Below, in pieces: positions 6,333-9,807 of a stretch of 9,807 bases of DNA. Below the pieces are notes generated by a model. The model ran no database searches and was not told the DNA's origin. It saw nothing but the letters and a program-made list of their open reading frames with translations. The stretch spans positions 1 through 9,807 of the forward strand of contig JAQBDA010000370.1 of the NCBI GenBank assembly GCA_032124675.1, written 5' to 3'. The translations under genes were made by a program, and so were the position numbers. The stretch is from JAQBDA01 sp032124675. GTDB lineage: Bacteria > Chloroflexota > Anaerolineae > Anaerolineales > UBA4823. Numbering within the stretch: position 1 is the first letter of the stretch; the number at the start of each line of letters is the position of its first letter.

Positions 6333-6653
6333 CTACATCACTTCAAACGTCTCGAAGATCGATATTTGGGCGCCCCCTGCCAGCACCGGGCAGCCCTGCG
6401 CCATCCTGGCGGCTTCATCCAGTGAACCAGCTTCCAGGATAGTATAGCCGCTTGCCATGCCGTTGGCAGCGCCATCGCTGATCTTGCCAGCGCTGGAAAC
6501 AGATTTCGCCATCGGCGAGAACGGGTTGCCCGCGTCGACGACCGCCGCTCCTAGCTTGCTATACCAGACTTCCCAGGCTTTCATAACCGCCGCGCCCTCT
6601 TCCTCGGTCTCGGGCATGCTGCCGCCATGATAGAGCAGTACGTATTTGGACAT
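6333..6653 (-). CDS. YCII-related small protein
   Basis: A 106-residue minus-strand protein with AAAGGAG (6666-6660) six bases before the ATG. The start 'MSKYVLLYHGG' and the end 'GCPVLAGGAQISIFETFEVM' fit YCII-like proteins (YCII/DGPF superfamily, a dimeric ferredoxin-like fold), with a central helix 'AAVMKAWEVWYSKLG' (21-35) and 'GYTILEAGSLDEAARMA' (69-85). Length is normal. Members are small cytoplasmic proteins of mostly unknown function; some are fused to sigma factors or act as small hydrolases. It stands alone, convergent with the SnoaL-like gene, so no pathway is suggested. Confidence 0.75.
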   Translation of the reverse strand: MSKYVLLYHGGSMPETEEEGAAVMKAWEVWYSKLGAAVVDAGNPFSPMAKSVSSAGKISDGAANGMASGYTILEAGSLDEAARMAQGCPVLAGGAQISIFETFEVM

Positions 6654-6835
6654 CTTGAGCTCCTTTGTTGGATTAATCGGATAGGAAACGTCTTCTTAGT
6701 GTTGATTGTACTATGCCTGCTTGCATTCTGATGGTAAATGTTTGATTAATGAGCTTGAATAGCAGCAAAAGAGCGGATTTCGGGCGAAAATTCCCACGTT
6801 TGAGCATTAAACCAGCCTAGTACAGAGTTCTTCTA

Positions 6836-6936
6836 CCCATCATGCTGGCCTTCCAGGATGGGCTGGCGATGGGGTTAACCCATTGGCTCACCCCATGGTG
6901 GGATAGGGTGATTTTTGGGGGGATTTTTCCCAAAAA
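6836..6936. repeat. CCCAT-rich inverted repeats and a hairpin upstream of the winged-helix gene
   Basis: The 331-bp gap between the divergent YCII-like and winged-helix genes holds this cluster. CCCAT occurs at 6836, 6879 and 6892 on the + strand, and as ATGGG at 6858 and 6869. The 15-bp ATGGG-GTTAA-CCCAT (6869-6883) is a perfect palindrome around its centre. A second inverted repeat, TTTTTGGG (6912-6919) and CCCAAAAA (6929-6936), follows. These could be binding sites for the adjacent DNA-binding protein; that is an inference. Confidence 0.35.
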
Positions 6937-6944
6937 GGGCGATT

Positions 6945-6985
6945 TTGACTTGCGCCAGGTGGGATATTTCTGTACAATCCAGATA
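6945..6985 (+). promoter_or_regulatory. Promoter giving a probably leaderless mRNA
   Basis: TACAAT (6973-6978) lies only six bases before the ATG at 6985. TTGCGC (6950-6955) is 17 bp upstream of it, overlapping the end of TTGACT (6945-6950). Transcription would start at or within a base or two of the ATG, and no Shine-Dalgarno site is present. Confidence 0.45.
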
Positions 6986-7698
6986 TGAAACAAATGTTCT
7001 ATAGTCTTTCGCAACTGACTTCCGCAGGCCTGGTCATCCTTCCTGTGGTCATTCTGGTAGACCAGCGGTTGTCTCCAGGCGCTCTGCACACCTGGTTGCT
7101 GCTCAAGAGCCTGGCTGGCAGCGCTTCCGCAACCCCGCCCTTCTCCAGGGCGTATTTTTGCAAGCTGGCAGGCATAAACCGCAGCACACTGTATAGCCAC
7201 CTGCAGAAGCTGTCATCCCTCGGCTACCTGACCGCGCATAAAGTCACCCGCACCGAGCTGGTCGTCAGTTTTCCAGCTGAGCTGTTAGAGCTCCAAATGG
7301 CTGAAAAAAACGACATCGCTGCCTCTCTTAAAGACTCTGTTAATAACCATAAATCTGAGAATGAATCTATTTTGAGAGGCAATGATGTTCAAAAAAATGG
7401 ACAATCAACAATCAGCAGGAACCCTGTCGACCTGTACCGTGAGCTGACCCACCTCACCCCGAACAGGACCCAGCGCCAGCAAATCGATGCCCACGCCACG
7501 GACCTGGACGCCTAGCGCTCTACCCTCCAGCACTGGCTGGGTCACGGCTGGAACCCGCGCAACATCCCCGGCATGCTGGATCTGTACCAGCGCGGTGGAC
7601 CACCCGGCTGCCGCTACTGCTCCAGGTCAACGCCCCAGGAAGACAGCTTTGCCATCCTGGACCGCATCGCCCGTGAGGGTGGGAATGGCGAGCCGTAA
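6985..7698 (+). pseudogene. Winged-helix replication-initiator-like gene broken by an in-frame TAG
   Basis: The reading frame gives 176 residues, a TAG (7513-7515), then 60 more codons in the same frame to TAA (7696-7698). Residues 30-97 are a winged helix-turn-helix: 'LSPGALHTWLLLKSLAG', then 'AGINRSTLYSHLQKLSSLGYL' around 62-82 and a wing ending 'LVVSFP'. After the TAG come 'TLQHWLGHGWNPRNIPGMLDLY' (180-201) and 'GCRYC' (C209, C212), a C-terminal region I associate with Chloroflexi DNA-binding proteins of this type, where a Trp is usual at about the stop position; TGG to TAG is one base change. The residue pattern clearly runs across the stop, so the gene is either inactivated or gives a 176-residue truncated form. 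The overlapping helicase-loader-like gene downstream supports a role in replication initiation of a mobile element. Linker 105-150 is Asn/Ser/Lys-rich and low complexity. Confidence 0.65.
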
Positions 7699-8191
7699 CG
7701 ATATCCTCGAAACATTGAACATCCTGGTCAGCGCGTACCCGGACAAAAAGCTGCCGGAGGCTACCCTCCAGCTCTATCTCAGCTCGCTGGTGGATCTCCC
7801 GGCCGACCAGTTACGCCTGGCTGCCCACGAGCACATCCAGGTATCCCCCTGGTTCCCGCGCATCGCCGACCTGCGCCGCATCGCCGCCCGCGAGACCGGC
7901 AGCGCTGATACCGAGCAGGCGTCGCACGACCCACGCACGCTGTATGCCGCCGAGCGCGACCTGATGGCTGCCTTCGCCCGCGGCGAAGACCTGGACGAGG
8001 ATGCCTGGATCTCCCTGATCAAGGCCTACGAGCTGATCGGATTCGAAGAGTGTGCCCAGCGCTCCCGCCAGCGGCTGGCTCATTACCGCGGGGTAGTCGA
8101 GCAGGAAATTAGGGATCAGGCAATAAGGGAATCAGGGGATATGGGGGGCGGGGAGTTAGGAGCTGCGAAACAGACTTCGAACTTGTCATAA
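7685..8191 (+). CDS. Helicase-loader-like protein (phage G39P-type)
   Basis: A 168-residue protein starting at ATG 7685 after GAGGGTGGG (7675-7683) and overlapping the upstream gene by 14 bp, which suggests translational coupling. Residues 5-70 follow the pattern of replicative helicase loader/inhibitor proteins: 'ILETLNILVSAYPDKKLPEATLQLYLSSL' (in two helices, 7-35), 'DLPADQLRLAAHEHI' (37-51), 'SPWFPRIADLRRIA' (54-67). Such proteins bring DnaB-type helicase to an origin set by an initiator. Residues 85-135 are helical ('RTLYAAERDLMAAFARGED', 'WISLIKAYELIGFEECAQR'). The last 25 residues (from about 144) are low-complexity, and the DNA there is G-rich, so the original C-terminus may be eroded or replaced. 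Upstream in-frame starts were rejected because they read the previous gene out of frame. Family membership is by pattern recall. Confidence 0.6.
   Translation: MASRNDILETLNILVSAYPDKKLPEATLQLYLSSLVDLPADQLRLAAHEHIQVSPWFPRIADLRRIAARETGSADTEQASHDPRTLYAAERDLMAAFARGEDLDEDAWISLIKAYELIGFEECAQRSRQRLAHYRGVVEQEIRDQAIRESGDMGGGELGAAKQTSNLS
8127..8153 (+). other. Potential G-quadruplex in the 3' end of the loader gene
   Basis: Four G runs, GGG (8127-8129), GGGG (8135-8138), GGGGGG (8143-8148) and GGGG (8150-8153), are separated by loops of 5, 4 and 1 bases. This fits the usual G3+N1-7 pattern on the + strand. Confidence 0.45.
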
Positions 8192-8211
8192 CAGTAAATC
8201 TAATATATTAT
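8183..8211 (+). promoter_or_regulatory. Sigma70-like promoter of the EVE-remnant/MmeI unit
   Basis: TTGTCA (8183-8188), an exact 17-bp spacer and TATTAT (8206-8211). The -35 box overlaps the end of the loader gene. Transcription would begin near 8218 and read through the EVE-like remnant into the restriction-modification gene. Confidence 0.55.
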
Positions 8212-8257
8212 TCAGATATACTCGAGTGCGACATCACCAAACGGTCGGGAGTGAATC

Positions 8258-8419
8258 ATGGAATCACGCAACTACTGGCTTGATCTCTTCACCGGCACGA
8301 CCTGGCAGGAATTTCTCGACGCAGGAGCCGACGTCCCCGGATTCAGGGAAAGTCGCTGGAAGACAGTTCAAAAGATCAAAGATGAATTTTCCGAAGTGTG
8401 TGTAATCGAGGATATCTAG
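8258..8419 (+). pseudogene. Truncated EVE-like (modified-base-binding type) remnant
   Basis: A 53-codon reading frame with a good ribosome site GGGAG (8247-8251) six bases before its ATG. Residues 6-40 ('YWLDLFTGTTWQEFLDAGA', then 'VPGFRESRWKTVQKIK') match the start of a group of EVE-domain-like proteins as I recall them. In those proteins 'KIKPGD' and a 'YLTGVSRF'-type strand come next; here the sequence turns into 'DEFSEVCVIEDI' and stops, so most of the domain is missing. EVE domains bind modified cytosines and often sit in restriction and defence loci. The frame is the same as that of the restriction-modification gene six bases downstream, with only a TAG between them. Either a deletion remnant or a short leader-like gene; loss of function is more likely. 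Confidence 0.5.
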
Positions 8420-8425
8420 GCCAAA

Positions 8426-9807
8426 ATGCCACCATCCCTGACCCCCAATGAATTCGTATCCAAATGGCGTCACTCTGAGCTCAAAGAACGCTCATCCTAT
8501 CAGGAACACTTCATCGATCTCTGCCGGCTGATCGGACACCAGACCCCCGCCGAGCTGGATCCCAAAGGCGAGTTCTTCACCTTCGAAGCCGGCGCCGGCA
8601 AGCTTGCCGGCGGGCAGGGCTGGGCGGATGTCTGGTACAAAAGACGCTTCGCCTGGGAGTATAAAGGCAAGCATGCCGACCTGGATAAAGCCTACCGGCA
8701 GCTGCAGCAGTACCGTGAATCGCTCTTAAATCCCCCTTTGCTGATCGTCTCCGATATCGAACAGATCCAGATCCACACCAACTTCACCAATACCGTCCAT
8801 AAAGTCTACAAGCTCTCACTGGACGATCTGCTCGATCCATCCAACCTGGCGCTGTTACGCGCTGCCTTCCACCGTCCAGAGGAGCTGCGCGCCCCGCTGA
8901 CCACCGAACAGGTCACCCAGGAAGCCGCAGCCCAATTTGCCCGTCTTTCCGCCATCCTGCTCGATAATGGCGAAGACCCATCCAGGATTGCACATTTCCT
9001 GATCCGCTTGCTCTTTTGCTTGTTTTCCGAGGATATCGGCCTGCTGCCATCCAGAGTATTTACCAATCTGGTCCAGCGCGCCCGCAACCGCCCGGAGGCC
9101 TTCAATGCCCAGCTCCGCCAGTTGTTTGCCGCCATGTCGACCGGCGGATGGTTCGGCTCGGAGGAGATCCGCCATTTTGACGGTCATCTCTTCGACGATG
9201 ACACGGCGCTAGAACTGGACAGTGATGGAATCGATATCCTTGCCGTGGTATGCACCCTGGATTGGTCCAGCATCGAACCCTCCATCTTCGGCACGCTCTT
9301 CGAGCGCAGCCTTGACCCAAACAAGCGCGCCCAGCTTGGCGCCCATTACACCAGCAAAGCGGATATCCTGCTGATCGTCGAGCCGGTCCTGATGGCTCCT
9401 TACCGCCGTAAATGGTCAGAGATTCAGTCCCAGGCGCGGGAGCTTGCCGAGAAGATCGACCAGTCTAAAGGAGGGCAGCGTACCAGGCTGCAAGGGCAGT
9501 TGACCTCTCTCCTGATGAGCTTCGCCGGCGAGCTCGCCCAGGTGCAGGTGCTGGATCCTGCATGCGGCAGCGGCAATTTCCTGTATGTCGCCCTGCGCCA
9601 GCTGCTCGATCTGGAGAAGGAAGTCATCAACCTGGCTGGCAGCTTGAATGTCGGGCGCTTCTTCCCCAGCGTCAGCCCGGCCCAGCTCCACGGCATCGAG
9701 ATCAACGAGTACGCCCACCAGCTCGCCCAGGCAACCATCTGGATGGGCTATATCCAGTGGATGAACGAGAACGGCTTTGGCTACCCGCCAGAGCCGATAT
9801 TGAAACC
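8426..9807 (+). CDS. MmeI-like type IIG/IIL restriction-modification enzyme, 5' part
   Basis: The frame is open from ATG 8426 to the window edge (460 codons), so the 3' end is missing. Nuclease domain: 'GWADVW...FAWEYKG' gives Asp68-X9-Glu78-X-Lys80, the same D-X9-EXK spacing as the catalytic site I recall for MmeI. A helical spacer follows (about 160-275, 'HFLIRLLFCLFSEDIGLLP'). Methyltransferase domain: 'LFERSLDPNKRAQLGAHYT' (291-309, motif X region), 'VLDPACGSGNFL' (375-386, SAM-binding motif I) and 'GIEINEYAHQLAQATIWMGYIQW' near 423-445 (motif II side). The NPPY-type motif IV and the target-recognition domain lie beyond the window. One polypeptide both cuts and methylates (adenine N6, by family), protecting the host and restricting phages. 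The weak ribosome site and the 6-bp gap to the EVE-like remnant suggest co-transcription from the promoter at 8183. Confidence 0.85.
   Translation, partial: MPPSLTPNEFVSKWRHSELKERSSYQEHFIDLCRLIGHQTPAELDPKGEFFTFEAGAGKLAGGQGWADVWYKRRFAWEYKGKHADLDKAYRQLQQYRESLLNPPLLIVSDIEQIQIHTNFTNTVHKVYKLSLDDLLDPSNLALLRAAFHRPEELRAPLTTEQVTQEAAAQFARLSAILLDNGEDPSRIAHFLIRLLFCLFSEDIGLLPSRVFTNLVQRARNRPEAFNAQLRQLFAAMSTGGWFGSEEIRHFDGHLFDDDTALELDSDGIDILAVVCTLDWSSIEPSIFGTLFERSLDPNKRAQLGAHYTSKADILLIVEPVLMAPYRRKWSEIQSQARELAEKIDQSKGGQRTRLQGQLTSLLMSFAGELAQVQVLDPACGSGNFLYVALRQLLDLEKEVINLAGSLNVGRFFPSVSPAQLHGIEINEYAHQLAQATIWMGYIQWMNENGFGYPPEPILK

Noticed and set aside
6061..6447. 128-codon open frame on the + strand
   Set aside because: It runs through a terminator, a second hairpin and the antisense of the YCII-like gene, and has no ribosome site.
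7487..7684. N-terminal extension of the helicase-loader-like protein
   Set aside because: It reads the C-terminal region of the upstream winged-helix gene out of frame; the real start has a ribosome site at 7675.
7513..8419. Recoded amber codon (two in-frame TAGs at 7513 and 8417)
   Set aside because: Other intact genes in the window end naturally in TAG (for example at 635 and 2155), so genome-wide recoding is unlikely; local decay is simpler.
8492..9738. Several 60-110 codon frames on the minus strand
   Set aside because: All are shadows of the MmeI-like gene, without ribosome sites or recognisable domains.

Overview
The window looks like chromosomal DNA of a member of the Chloroflexota, probably Anaerolineae or a relative. 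This is inferred from the type of protein families present: a secreted SH3b protein behind a Thr/Pro/Arg linker of the 'TPTRTPTP' kind, a membrane TPR protein, a fused MetV-MetF protein, and a winged-helix plus helicase-loader pair. No rRNA or other phylogenetic marker is present, so the assignment is tentative. All genes except one small YCII-like gene lie on the + strand.

Left region (1-3480): a three-gene, tightly packed + strand cluster behind a good sigma70-type promoter that is overlapped by a 7-bp dyad. Gene 1 (131 aa) is a small helical protein ending in a RHIM-like amyloid motif. Gene 2 (505 aa) carries a matching motif in its N-terminal tail, then one membrane segment, an alpha/beta domain and TPR-like helices. 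Gene 3 (406 aa) is exported or anchored and ends in an SH3b domain. Together they look like a candidate envelope-to-cytoplasm amyloid signalling system with no obvious classical effector. This is the most unusual part of the window. An A7 tract just before the gene 1 stop could also allow a gene 1-gene 2 fusion product.

Middle region (3480-6660): ordinary genes with clear terminators. They are a MetV-MetF type methylenetetrahydrofolate reductase with a structured leader, a SnoaL-like (NTF2-fold) protein, and a convergent YCII-like protein.

Right region (6660-9807): an accessory block. It starts with a winged-helix replication-initiator-like gene whose promoter sits so close to its ATG that the mRNA is probably leaderless. 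That gene is broken by an in-frame TAG. It is followed by an overlapping helicase-loader-like gene, then a short remnant of an EVE-like protein, then the first 460 codons of an MmeI-type (type IIG/IIL) restriction-modification enzyme that runs off the window. The block reads as a decayed mobile or plasmid-like replication module next to a defence gene whose visible catalytic motifs are intact.
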